This document shows, piece after piece, positions 23,468 through 32,014 of a DNA stretch of 64,000 nt; position 1 is the stretch's first letter; each line of letters begins with the position of its first letter. Under the pieces are notes generated by a model that searched no databases, was not told the DNA's origin, and worked only from the letters and a program-made list of their open reading frames with translations. A program made the position numbers and the translations under genes. The stretch is from Streptomyces sp. NBC_00249 (lineage in GTDB: Bacteria > Actinomycetota > Actinomycetes > Streptomycetales > Streptomycetaceae), in the NCBI RefSeq assembly GCF_026342355.1, contig NZ_JAPEMV010000003.1, forward strand, positions 496,001 to 560,000, given 5' to 3'.

Positions 23468-25903
23468 CTACGGGTGCCCCGAAGGCGCGACGGCCCCGGA
23501 GCCCGCGGCGGGCGCGTCGAGCGCGCGCAGCTCCGCCACCGCCTCACCCTGCCGGGGACTGCCCAGCTCGCCCAGCGCGGCGCAGGCCGTCACGAGGGTC
23601 TCGCGGGCCTCCCGGTGGCGGGCCAGGCGCCGCAGTACGCGCCCCAGGTCGAGCCGGGCCGGCTCGCTCCAGGCGGACATCCGCGCGGCCTCGAAACCGC
23701 TCAGCGCCAGCCGCAGCGGTGCCTCCGCCTCGCTCCACCGCCCCAGCGCCGCCAGGTCGTTGCCGACCTGCTGGCGGGCCACCGCCAGGTACACGGCGAG
23801 GAGTTCCGCCGGCTGCCCCGGAATCCCGGCCCGGCAGGCCGCCTCGCTGCGCAGGTGGATGCCCAGGGCCTCCCCGGCCCGGCCGGCCTGGCGCAGCTTG
23901 TCGCCCAGGGCGTTCAGGGTGGTCAGTTCGCCGAGCCGGGCCTGCGCGGAGCCCTGCGCGCCCAGGCAGTCGGCGGCCGCCCGGAACCGGTCGAGGGATT
24001 CCCCGACCCGGCCGGCGCGGTGCAGCGCCCCGGCGCCGTACCCCAGCGCCCAGCCCACCTGGAGTTCGTCCCCGACCTCCCGCGCGAGCGCCAGCGCGGC
24101 GTCGGCGGCCTCCAGGGCGCGCCGGTGGTCGTGCGCGCACATGCTGTAGGACCAGGCCAGGTAGTTGAGCTGGACGGCCTCCTCCCGCCTGCTGCCGAGC
24201 GCGCGCGCCGAGTCGACCGCGCCGCGGAAGACCTCCACCCACAGCTCCCAGTGCTGGTTGAGGTCCGAGAACCAGTGCATGGCCTCGGCCGCGTCGACGA
24301 CCTCCCGGTGCCGGCCGGCGGCCCGGGACCGGCGCAGCGCCGCCACCCACTGCGCCCGCTCCGCCTCCAGCCAGGCGCGGGCCCCCTCGCGGCCGACGGG
24401 CGCCCCGGCCGGGTCGGGATCTCCGCCGCACGGGTCCCGGTGCCGGTCCGCGTCGAAGCGCAGCGCCGCCGCGGTGGCCCGGCGCAGCATCCACCGCGCG
24501 GCCCGGTCCTGGGCGGCCTCGCACACCTCGGAGCCGTCCTCCCGGTCCAGTTGCCCGGCCGCGAACAGTCTGAGGAGGTCGTGGAATCGGTACCGCTCGG
24601 CGGCCGGGTCGGACTGCAGGAGCCCCGCGTCGGTCAGCTCCTCCGCGCACCGGGCGGCCCGGGCGAGCGGCAGACCCGCCAGCAGGGCGGCCGTCTCGGC
24701 GCTGAAATCGGGACCGGCGGCCAGGGCGGCCCGGCGCAGCAGGGTCCGGGAGTCGGCGGGCAGCTGCCGGTACGACAGGGCGAACGCCGCCCGTACGCGC
24801 AGCTCGCCGGAGTGCAGCGCGTCCAGCCGACCGCCCTCCTCGGAGAGTTGGGCGACGAGCCGGGCCAGGCGTTCGTGGGGCCGGGCGGCGAGCCGCTGCC
24901 CGGCGATGCGCACGGCCAGCGGCAGGTACCCGCACAGCCCGGCCAGGTCACGGGCGGCCTGCGGCTCGGCGCCGACCCGCTCGGCGCCGACGATGCGGGT
25001 CAGCAGCTCCACGGCCTCCTCCCGCCGCAGCAGGGCGAGTTCGCTCCGGTGCACCGAGGCGAGACCGGCCAGGGCGTGCCGGCTCGTGACGAGGGTCAGC
25101 GAGTACCCGGTGCCGGGGAGCAGGGGGCGCACCTGCGCCTCGTCCGCCGCGTTGTCCAGCAGGAGCAGCACCCGGCGGCCTTCGAGCGCGGACCGCAGGA
25201 GCCCCGAGCGGTCCTCCGTACCGGCCGGGATCGCGTCCTGGGCGATCCCCAGCGCCCGCAGCAGGCGGGCCAGTGCCTCGTGCGGAGGAGTAGGTCTCGG
25301 GTCCGTGCCGTGCAGGTCGAGGGCGAAGGCGCCGTCGGGGAAGCGCGGTGCGAGGCGGTGCGCGGCGCGCACGGCGAAGGCGGTCTTCCCGAGGCCGGGC
25401 TGCCCCGGGACCACGACGACCGGCGGATGGGCGGGACCGGCCTCCTCCACCAGGGCGTCCAGCCGCTCGAGGTCCGGGCCGCGCGCGGTGAAGTCCCGTA
25501 CGTCACGGGGCAGGGCGAGCGCGTGGTGGGCCGCCCGCCCCGCCGCGGCCGCCCGACCGGCCTGGAGTGCCGGGGCCGCCAGACCCGCCGCAGCTACCCG
25601 CCCCGCCGTACCCGCCCGGTCCTTCGGTCCGGTCCGGCCGGGGTTCCGCCCCGCCCGGGGCCGCCCCAGGCCGGCGGCGTGCTCGAGCTCGGCGGTGCCC
25701 GCCGGGTCCAGCTCCAGCGCCCGGGCCAGGGCCTGGACGGTGCGCCGCTGCGGGCCCCGGGTGCGCCCGCGCTCCAGGTCCGCCAGCGCGCGGACACTGA
25801 CACCGGAGGCGTGCGACAGCTCCTCCTGGCTGAGTCCGGCCCGCGTGCGCAATTCCCTCAGCCGGTGGCCGAGTTCCCCCGCGGCCGGTGTACCGGTGCC
25901 CAT
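23468..25903 (-). CDS. XRE-HTH / NB-ARC ATPase / TPR regulatory protein
   Basis: An 811-aa STAND-type protein. Residues 8-66 form an XRE HTH (GLSQEELSHASGVSVRALAD). After an Ala/Arg-rich linker comes an NB-ARC ATPase: P-loop GQPGLGKTAF (Lys173), Walker B VLLLLDN (Asp250), VTSRHALAGLA, LAGLCGYLPLAVRIAG, FHDLLRLFA. The last 350 residues are TPR-like helical repeats (WAALRR, ALDAADAALALAREVGDE). These regulators switch on ATP binding and often control secondary metabolism or morphology in Streptomyces. MGTG (25903) is preferred over MSTM (25912) because GGGGG sits 9 nt before it. Target and signal unknown. Confidence 0.9.
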   Translation of the reverse strand: MGTGTPAAGELGHRLRELRTRAGLSQEELSHASGVSVRALADLERGRTRGPQRRTVQALARALELDPAGTAELEHAAGLGRPRAGRNPGRTGPKDRAGTAGRVAAAGLAAPALQAGRAAAAGRAAHHALALPRDVRDFTARGPDLERLDALVEEAGPAHPPVVVVPGQPGLGKTAFAVRAAHRLAPRFPDGAFALDLHGTDPRPTPPHEALARLLRALGIAQDAIPAGTEDRSGLLRSALEGRRVLLLLDNAADEAQVRPLLPGTGYSLTLVTSRHALAGLASVHRSELALLRREEAVELLTRIVGAERVGAEPQAARDLAGLCGYLPLAVRIAGQRLAARPHERLARLVAQLSEEGGRLDALHSGELRVRAAFALSYRQLPADSRTLLRRAALAAGPDFSAETAALLAGLPLARAARCAEELTDAGLLQSDPAAERYRFHDLLRLFAAGQLDREDGSEVCEAAQDRAARWMLRRATAAALRFDADRHRDPCGGDPDPAGAPVGREGARAWLEAERAQWVAALRRSRAAGRHREVVDAAEAMHWFSDLNQHWELWVEVFRGAVDSARALGSRREEAVQLNYLAWSYSMCAHDHRRALEAADAALALAREVGDELQVGWALGYGAGALHRAGRVGESLDRFRAAADCLGAQGSAQARLGELTTLNALGDKLRQAGRAGEALGIHLRSEAACRAGIPGQPAELLAVYLAVARQQVGNDLAALGRWSEAEAPLRLALSGFEAARMSAWSEPARLDLGRVLRRLARHREARETLVTACAALGELGSPRQGEAVAELRALDAPAAGSGAVAPSGHP

Positions 25904-26127
25904 GGTCGACATCCCCCGTCGGCGTGGCCCCGCCCCGAATGTGAGCCCCCGGCAGAAGTATGTCTGACGCCGTTTCCGCCGGTGGAACCGCCTGGGCAGC
26001 CGCAGCGCGCGCGTGGTCGACTCGCTCCGGGGCGGCGCCCGACCCCCTCGTGGCGCCGTCCCGCCGGCATTGACCCGCACGGGGCCGCGTCGCGCCCGGT
26101 GTGCCGATTCATTAGCTTATGTCGGGT

Positions 26128-26133
26128 TAGTGT
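26128..26133 (+). promoter_or_regulatory. -10 element of the MFS gene, leaderless
   Basis: TAGTGT lies 6 nt before ATG 26140 in an AT-rich stretch (26106-26133), and no Shine-Dalgarno exists, so the message is probably leaderless. No good -35 is visible, which may mean an activator is needed. Confidence 0.4.
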
Positions 26134-26139
26134 CGGCGC

Positions 26140-27330
26140 ATGGACGGTGATCGTCGAGGGTGGCCGCAGTGTCTGCTCGCCGGCAGCGTGTTCGCCGTGT
26201 GCATGGCGGGCACCACGCTGCCGACCCCCCTCTACGGCCTCTACCAGCAGAAGTTCGGCTTCTCCGAGCTGACGGTCACCGTCGTCTACGCCGTCTACGC
26301 CTTCGGGGTCATCGGCGTGCTCCTACTGGCGGGCAACGCCTCCGACACCGTCGGCCGGCGCCCCGTGCTCTGGTGCGGCCTGGGCTTCGCGGCCGCCAGC
26401 GCCGTCTGCTTCCTGTGCGCCACCGGCCTCGGCTGGCTGTACGCGGGCCGGCTGCTGTCGGGCCTGTCGGCAGGCCTGTTCACCGGGGCCGCCACCGCGT
26501 ACGTGATGGAACTGGCGCCGCCCGGCGGCGGCTCCCGGGCCACCTTCGTGGCGACGGCCGCCAACATGGGCGGCCTCGGCTGCGGTCCGCTGCTCGCGGG
26601 CTTCCTCGCCGAGTACGCCGCCCGGCCGCTGTACCTGCCGTTCGCCCTCCACCTCGCCCTGGTGGCGGTCTCGGCGGCGGTCCTGTCGGCGCTCCCCGAA
26701 ACCGTACGGGAGCGGAGTCCCGCCCGTACCGTACGGCCCCAGCGGCCCGGCCTGCCCGTACAGGTACGGGCGGTGTTCACCCCCGCCGCCATCGCCTCGT
26801 TCGTGGGGTTCGCGCTGTTCGGGGTGTTCACCTCGGTCAGCCCCGCCTTCCTCGCGCAGTCCCTGCACGTGGAGAACCACGCCGTGAGCGGGTCGATCGT
26901 CGCGCTGGCCTTCTTCGCCTCGACCGCCGGACAACTGGCCGTCGGCCGGGTCGGGGTGACCCGCTCCCTGCCCCTGGGCTGCGCCGGGCTCCTCGCCGGA
27001 CTCGCCCTCCTCGCGGGCGCCCTCTACTGGGAACTCCTGGTGCTGGTGGTGCTCAGCGCGCTCGTCGGCGGGGTCGGGCAGGGCCTCGCCTTCCGGGGCG
27101 CGCTCGCCGCCGTCGCCGGGGCGTCCCCCGCCGAACACCGTGCGGCCGTGATCTCGACCCTGTTCGTGGTCGCGTACGCCGGCATCTCGGTGCCCGTGAT
27201 CGGCGTGGGCCTGCTGTCCGGGCCGCTCGGCCTCGAAGGCGCCGGGCTGGTGTTCATCGCCTGCATGGCCGCCCTGGTCTCGACCGCCGCCGCCTACCTC
27301 CTGCGGCGCCCGGTGCGCGCGGGGAGCTGA
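26140..27330 (+). CDS. MFS transporter
   Basis: A 396-aa protein with 12 predicted membrane helices. Typical MFS signatures are GNASDTVGRRPVL between helices 2 and 3 and GRLLSGLSAGLFTGAATAYVMELA near helices 4 and 5. A short loop (about 185-215, Arg/Pro-rich) separates the two halves. The family includes drug and sugar exporters of the DHA type; the substrate is unknown. It is divergent from the NB-ARC regulator gene, which could control it. Confidence 0.9.
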   Translation: MDGDRRGWPQCLLAGSVFAVCMAGTTLPTPLYGLYQQKFGFSELTVTVVYAVYAFGVIGVLLLAGNASDTVGRRPVLWCGLGFAAASAVCFLCATGLGWLYAGRLLSGLSAGLFTGAATAYVMELAPPGGGSRATFVATAANMGGLGCGPLLAGFLAEYAARPLYLPFALHLALVAVSAAVLSALPETVRERSPARTVRPQRPGLPVQVRAVFTPAAIASFVGFALFGVFTSVSPAFLAQSLHVENHAVSGSIVALAFFASTAGQLAVGRVGVTRSLPLGCAGLLAGLALLAGALYWELLVLVVLSALVGGVGQGLAFRGALAAVAGASPAEHRAAVISTLFVVAYAGISVPVIGVGLLSGPLGLEGAGLVFIACMAALVSTAAAYLLRRPVRAGS

Positions 27331-27455
27331 CCCCGGACGGCGGTCCCACGGACGGCCCCAACACCCCGCGAGGGCGTTGCCTCGTGATCACCGGTTCGTT
27401 GTCCCCTGGGCCGCGCTCGCGCGCCCCCCGCACCCGTCCGTGAGAAGGAGCCCCC

Positions 27456-28259
27456 ATGCCCGCTCGTGTCCCGGCCCCGGCGTCCGGCGCCGCACGGACA
27501 GCCCTCACCCGCCGGAGGATCCTCACCGGCGCGTTCGGCCTCACCGCTGCCGGCCTGTGGTCCCCGCCCGCGTACGCGGCGCCCGCCACCGGCCCGGTGA
27601 TCTTCGACTGCGGGGCCTGGGGCGCCCGGCCCCCGTCCGAGCCCGTCGAGGTCCTCGCGGCCCCGCCCCGGCGGATCATCGTCCACCACACCGCGACGCG
27701 CAACGTCGAGGACTACTCCCAGCAGCGGGCCTTCGCCCTCGCCCGGGCGATCCAGAACTACCACATGGACGTCCAGGGCTGGATCGACACCGGCCAGCAC
27801 TTCACGGTCAGCCGCGGCGCGTTCGTCACCGAAGGCCGCCACCGCAGCTTCACCGAACTGACGGCGGGCGGGTGCCAGGTGCGCTCCGCGCACTGCGTGG
27901 GCCAGAACGACGTGGCCGTGGGCATCGAGAACGAGGGCACGTACACCACCGAGGAACCCCCGGCCCGGCAGTACGAGGCCCTGGTCTCGCTGTGCGCGCA
28001 CGTCTGCGCGACGTACGGGCTCCCACCGTCGGAGATCCGGGGCCACCGCGACTTCAACGACACCGAATGCCCCGGGGAACGCCTCTACGCCCTCCTGCCG
28101 AAGCTGCGCCAGGACGTCGCCCAGCGCCTCGGCGTACAGCCGTGGCCCGAGCCCGAGCCGGAGACCCCCGAGGAGCGCCACCCCTGGCCCGGCCCGCCGG
28201 AGTACCTCCCGCCGGAGGCCCTGGCCCGGGAACTCGCCCACTGGACCCCCCGCCGCTAG
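27456..28259 (+). CDS. Tat-secreted N-acetylmuramoyl-L-alanine amidase / PGRP domain protein
   Basis: A 267-aa exported enzyme. The signal peptide has a twin-arginine motif (TRRRILTGAFGLTAAG), so it should travel folded by the Tat route. The mature domain is an amidase_2/PGRP fold: the first Zn ligand in IIVHHTATRN, the second in IRGHRDFN and the Cys in NDTECPGERLY, with GIENEGTY as a family strand. It cleaves the bond between muramic acid and L-Ala in peptidoglycan. The C-terminal tail is Pro/Glu-rich. AGAAGGAG precedes ATG 27456. Confidence 0.93.
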   Translation: MPARVPAPASGAARTALTRRRILTGAFGLTAAGLWSPPAYAAPATGPVIFDCGAWGARPPSEPVEVLAAPPRRIIVHHTATRNVEDYSQQRAFALARAIQNYHMDVQGWIDTGQHFTVSRGAFVTEGRHRSFTELTAGGCQVRSAHCVGQNDVAVGIENEGTYTTEEPPARQYEALVSLCAHVCATYGLPPSEIRGHRDFNDTECPGERLYALLPKLRQDVAQRLGVQPWPEPEPETPEERHPWPGPPEYLPPEALARELAHWTPRR

Positions 28260-28348
28260 GCCGACGGGCTGGGTCGCCAGTCGGTCGGCGGTGGCGGTCG
28301 GCGGTTTCATGAGCGCAAGGCTGCAACCGTGCGTCCGGACGGGCGGGT

Positions 28349-28927
28349 TCAGCGGGCGTAGTAGTAGCGCAGGACGCGGGAGCCGGCCGTCGCCTCGCTC
28401 AGGCCCAGGCCCGTCGCGATCTCGGCGTCGGGGATCTCGTCGTTCCTGATGTTGAAGGCCGCCGTCCGGGCCGTCCGGGACGTCGTCCGCTCCAGCGCGC
28501 CCGCCGCCCGCAGCGCCGCGAGCGGGGCGTCGTCCGCGAGGTTCTCCAGCTGCCGGTCCAGTTCCCGCAGCAGCCCGGCGAGTTCGGCCGGCAGCGGGAC
28601 CGTACGCGCCTCGACCTCGGTGACGTGCCGGTCCCATTCCTCCTCGGGGCCGGAGGTGTCGTACTCCTCGGGGTCGTCGGCGCGCACCTGCTCCCAGTCC
28701 AGGGGGTGGAGCGGAGCACCGCGCCAGCCGCAGGAGCAGGCGGCGCGCAGGGCGGCCGCCTCGGGGGCTCCCAGGGTGCCGTCGTAGACCCACCAGTCGG
28801 AGGTCCGGTGGAACTCGGAGCCGCTGCCCACGTCGTAGATCATCGGTTTGGGTTCGCTGCCGTCGGCCAGGACCGCCGCGGCCCGGCCCTCGTGCTCGCC
28901 CTCGAACTCCTCCGTCTGCCACGTCAT
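28349..28927 (-). CDS. Hypothetical protein with C-terminal HTH-like segment
   Basis: A 192-aa protein. The N-terminal half contains ACSCGWRGAPLHPLDWEQV, a pattern found in short Streptomyces proteins. The middle is helical and charged. The C-terminal 30 residues (PDAEIATGLGLSEATAGSRVLRYYYAR) resemble a sigma-4/LuxR-type HTH. ATG 28927 has GAGGAG 6-7 nt upstream; the frame stays open far upstream but that part is not protein-like. It is divergent from the MoxR module with 346 bp between. Function unknown. Confidence 0.75.
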   Translation of the reverse strand: MTWQTEEFEGEHEGRAAAVLADGSEPKPMIYDVGSGSEFHRTSDWWVYDGTLGAPEAAALRAACSCGWRGAPLHPLDWEQVRADDPEEYDTSGPEEEWDRHVTEVEARTVPLPAELAGLLRELDRQLENLADDAPLAALRAAGALERTTSRTARTAAFNIRNDEIPDAEIATGLGLSEATAGSRVLRYYYAR

Positions 28928-29273
28928 GACGTACTCCTCATCCTCGTGAGCGGGAGGTACCGACCTGGTTCCCTGCCGACGATGCACCATGACGGCGGGT
29001 ATGCGCGGGCATATGCCGAAACCGGCCGGACCTTCGGGCACGCGCCGGGCGCGCGCAGGCACCGGGGGCGCGCGGGCGTACGCGTGGGGGCCAACCGGTG
29101 TACGCGGAGCAGATCCGCACGTCCGTCCGGACACCACGGTCTGCCGGGCCCGGCCCCCGCAGAGGCCCACGGAAAAGCCGTGGCGGGCGGCGCGGGGGGC
29201 CGGTAGTTTTCCCCGCGATGACTCCTTCCTCCCTTCACAGATCGGGGGTCCCGTCCGCGCAAGGTGAGTGCTG
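28928..29273. other. 346-bp intergenic region between divergent genes
   Basis: No convincing gene is present. It holds the hairpin CCACGG-AAAAG-CCGTGG (29167-29183), the ribosome-binding site GAGGAGT of the minus-strand gene, and a possible -10, TAGTTT (29204-29209), about 65 nt before ATG 29274 with no good -35. GC-rich, CG-repetitive sequence fills the middle (29040-29100). Confidence 0.6.
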
Positions 29274-30692
29274 ATGCTCACTCCCACCGTGGACGGGGAT
29301 TCCCGCCTTTCCCTCTGGCTGCGCGTGCGCGAGTTCGCCGTGCCGCCCTCCATGATCGAGACCGCCACCGCCCGCCGGCACGCCGGTGACTGGGCCGGGG
29401 CCTGCGCCGCCGCGGGTTTCGAGGCAGATCTCGACCTACGGTCCGTGGCACGTACCCACGGACGCCACCTCGCGGCCCGCATCCGGGCCGACCTGCGCCA
29501 CCTGGCCCCCGACCTGCTGCGCTGGCACATGCCGCGGATCGCCCCGCACGGGCTGCTGCGCCCCGGGCTGACCGTCGCCCTGGCCCGCTACGAGGCCGGG
29601 GAGGCGGGCGGCGCGCCCCCGCTGCACCTCGTGGCGCGGACCCCACCGGCCTGGGCGGACGCCGGCCAGCGGATCAGCCTCGCCCTGTGGGACGGATCCC
29701 GCTCCGGGCTCGGAGCGGGCCCGTACCACCCGCACCCCCGTCCCGGCGGGCGGTTCCGCCTCGACCTGCACCGCCACCTCTGGGACGCGCGCAGGACCGG
29801 CGAGCTGCGGATCCGCTCCGGGGCCGGTCTGCCGCCCGCCGAGGGCGCCTTCGGGCCCCCGGAGCAGGAGCACGAGCAGGAGCACGGCGCCCGCGCCGTC
29901 GGCCGATGGGCCGCCGAGGCGGGGATCCTCCTGCACGCCGGGGGACACGACACCCGTACGGGCACCGCCACCGTCGGGGTCCGCCTCGGGGCCCGGAACC
30001 GGCTGGTCCTGGACCTCGTGGCGGACGGCCGGGAGCGCCCCGGGCCCCTGTCCGCGTGGCGGATCGCGGCCGTCCGGGAGGACCCCGGCGACCGCACGCG
30101 GCCGGTCCTGCCCGACGCCGCGACCTGGATCCCGCCCGACCTGGAACTGATCCGCTCCGGTGCGATCGACCCCGGCCGGCTGCACCCGCTGGTCGCCCCG
30201 GCACTTCTGCCGGGCCACGCGTCACCGGCCGCGCTCCCGGCCCAGGACCCGGCGGGGCGGCCGCACCTCGTGGACTGCCGGGGAACCCCGCACCGGATCG
30301 GCCTCGTCGACGGGGTGCTCGCCCCGCTGGACCACGACCCCGCCGAGATCCGCCGCGAGGAACTCCTGGCCGCCCTGACGGGCACCCCGCTGCCCTGCCT
30401 CCAGGTGATCGACCAGGCGCACCGCGAACCGGACTGCCTCACCGGCGTCCGCGAACGCCTGCACCACGGCGACATCACCGGCGCGCTGGCCGTCGTCGAA
30501 GGCCTCCTCGGTCCCGGCGCGCTGCTGCGCGACGGCGCCCTGCGCGAGGCGCTGGAGCGGGCCGCCCGGCGGCGGATCCTCTACGGGCTGTTCCGGGCCG
30601 GCCTGGCCGAACCAGGCCCCGACCGCGTCCGCCCGGGCCTGCCACGCCCCCGCCGACACCGCTCGCACCCGCGCCACACCACGGGCCGCTGA
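29274..30692 (+). CDS. Hypothetical protein, first gene of the MoxR/DUF2201 module
   Basis: A 472-aa protein without signal peptide or membrane helices. The N-terminal third is helical with RREFAV-type helices (LWLRVREFAVPPSMIETATARRHAGDWAGACAAAG, here split by family unknown). The middle contains a strand-rich region and Arg/His-rich segments, and the C-terminal 45 residues are very basic. I recognise no named domain. It is followed 47 bp later by the MoxR gene and belongs to the same transcription unit. ATG 29274 (AAGG 9 nt upstream) is preferred over GTG 29268. A role as substrate or adaptor of the ATPase is inference. Confidence 0.7.
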   Translation: MLTPTVDGDSRLSLWLRVREFAVPPSMIETATARRHAGDWAGACAAAGFEADLDLRSVARTHGRHLAARIRADLRHLAPDLLRWHMPRIAPHGLLRPGLTVALARYEAGEAGGAPPLHLVARTPPAWADAGQRISLALWDGSRSGLGAGPYHPHPRPGGRFRLDLHRHLWDARRTGELRIRSGAGLPPAEGAFGPPEQEHEQEHGARAVGRWAAEAGILLHAGGHDTRTGTATVGVRLGARNRLVLDLVADGRERPGPLSAWRIAAVREDPGDRTRPVLPDAATWIPPDLELIRSGAIDPGRLHPLVAPALLPGHASPAALPAQDPAGRPHLVDCRGTPHRIGLVDGVLAPLDHDPAEIRREELLAALTGTPLPCLQVIDQAHREPDCLTGVRERLHHGDITGALAVVEGLLGPGALLRDGALREALERAARRRILYGLFRAGLAEPGPDRVRPGLPRPRRHRSHPRHTTGR

Positions 30693-30739
30693 CCCCGGAC
30701 CACCACCCGTCCCCCCCATCACACCCAAGGTGATCACCC

Positions 30740-32014
30740 ATGCCCCTGACCACGTACGCCCCGCCCGCCGCCGCACAGCCCCGTGCCGCACAGCCCGCCG
30801 TCCCGCCCGCCGCCGCACAGCTCGACGTCGCCGCCGACCTGCTGTCCCTGCTCCGCGCGACCACCACCGAACCGCGCCCCGACATCCAACTGGAGGCCCT
30901 GACCCTCGCCGTGGCCGCCGACCTGCCCGTCCTCCTGTGGGGCGAGCCGGGCATCGGCAAGACCGCCGCACTGACCCAGCTCGCCGAGGCCCTCGACCTC
31001 CCGCTCACCACCGTCATCGCGAGCGTGCACGAACCGTCCGACTTCTCCGGACTGCCCGTCGTCGGGGACGACCCCGCCGGACAGGGCGTGCCCATGGCCC
31101 CGCCGGACTGGGCCGTGCGCCTCGTACGGGCCGGCCGGGGCCTGCTGTTCCTGGACGAGCTGTCCACCGCCCCGCCGGCCGTCCAGGCCGCCCTGCTGCG
31201 CCTCGTACTGGAACGCCGGATCGGCGCGCTCCAACTGCCGCCCGGCGTACGGATCGTGGCCGCCGCCAACCCGCGCTCCTCGGCCGCCGACGGCTGGGAG
31301 CTGAGCCCGCCCCTGGCCAACCGGTTCGTCCACCTCCAGTGGACGCACGACCACGAGGTCGTCGTCCGCGGCCTCGGCGGCACCTGGCCCCGGGCCACCC
31401 TGCCCCGGCTCGACCCGGAGCGGCTGCCCGAGGCCGTGGACCTCGCCCGCCGAGCCGTGTGCGGGCTGCTCGCCGCCCGCCCCGCCCTCGTGCACCGGCT
31501 GCCCAGCGGCGAAACCCGCCGGGGCGGCCCCTGGCCCTCACCCCGCAGCTGGGACATGACCCTGTCCCTGATCGCCTTCGCGACCGCCGCCGGCTCCTCC
31601 CGCGAAGTACTGTCCCTGCTGGTCAGGGGCACCGTGGGGGACGGCCCCGGACTGGAACTCCTCGCGGGCCTCGACCGGATGGACCTGCCCGACCCCGAGA
31701 GCCTCCTCGCCGACCCGGCCGGCGCCGTCCTGCCCGAACGGGGCGACCTGCGCCAGGCCGTACTCGACGGCGTCGTGGCCGCGGTCCGCGCCCGCCCCGA
31801 CCGGGCGCGCTGGGACGCGGCGTGGGCCCTGCTGGTCAGGGCCCTGGACACCGGGGCCCCGGACCTGGTCGTCGTCCCCGCGACCACCCTCGCCGCCCTC
31901 CGCCGGCAGGACTGGGACGTCCCCGCCTCCATCGAACGGCTCGCCGGGGCGGTCGCCCTGTCCCGCCGGGCCGACCGGGCGGCCGCCCGCACCGCCGCGA
32001 AGGCCGGCCGGTGA
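30740..32014 (+). CDS. MoxR-type AAA+ ATPase
   Basis: A 424-aa AAA+ protein. Walker A is GEPGIGKTAAL (Lys74), Walker B is LLFLDEL (Asp139, Glu140) and sensor-1 lies in VAAANPRSSAADG. After the AAA module, HEPSDFSGLPVVGDD is a MoxR-type insert. The C-terminal helical region (about 210-424) is the lid and extra helices. MoxR ATPases act as chaperones that insert metals or remodel VWA-domain partners. The partner is the next gene, which overlaps by 4 nt (GTGA). Confidence 0.92.
   Translation: MPLTTYAPPAAAQPRAAQPAVPPAAAQLDVAADLLSLLRATTTEPRPDIQLEALTLAVAADLPVLLWGEPGIGKTAALTQLAEALDLPLTTVIASVHEPSDFSGLPVVGDDPAGQGVPMAPPDWAVRLVRAGRGLLFLDELSTAPPAVQAALLRLVLERRIGALQLPPGVRIVAAANPRSSAADGWELSPPLANRFVHLQWTHDHEVVVRGLGGTWPRATLPRLDPERLPEAVDLARRAVCGLLAARPALVHRLPSGETRRGGPWPSPRSWDMTLSLIAFATAAGSSREVLSLLVRGTVGDGPGLELLAGLDRMDLPDPESLLADPAGAVLPERGDLRQAVLDGVVAAVRARPDRARWDAAWALLVRALDTGAPDLVVVPATTLAALRRQDWDVPASIERLAGAVALSRRADRAAARTAAKAGR

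Noticed and set aside
24165..25967. Long frame opposite the NB-ARC gene
   Set aside because: Antisense shadow rich in Arg and Ser; the minus-strand protein has clear domains.
29167..29183. CCACGG-AAAAG-CCGTGG hairpin as a terminator
   Set aside because: Lies between divergent promoters, where no transcript should end; too short to assign.
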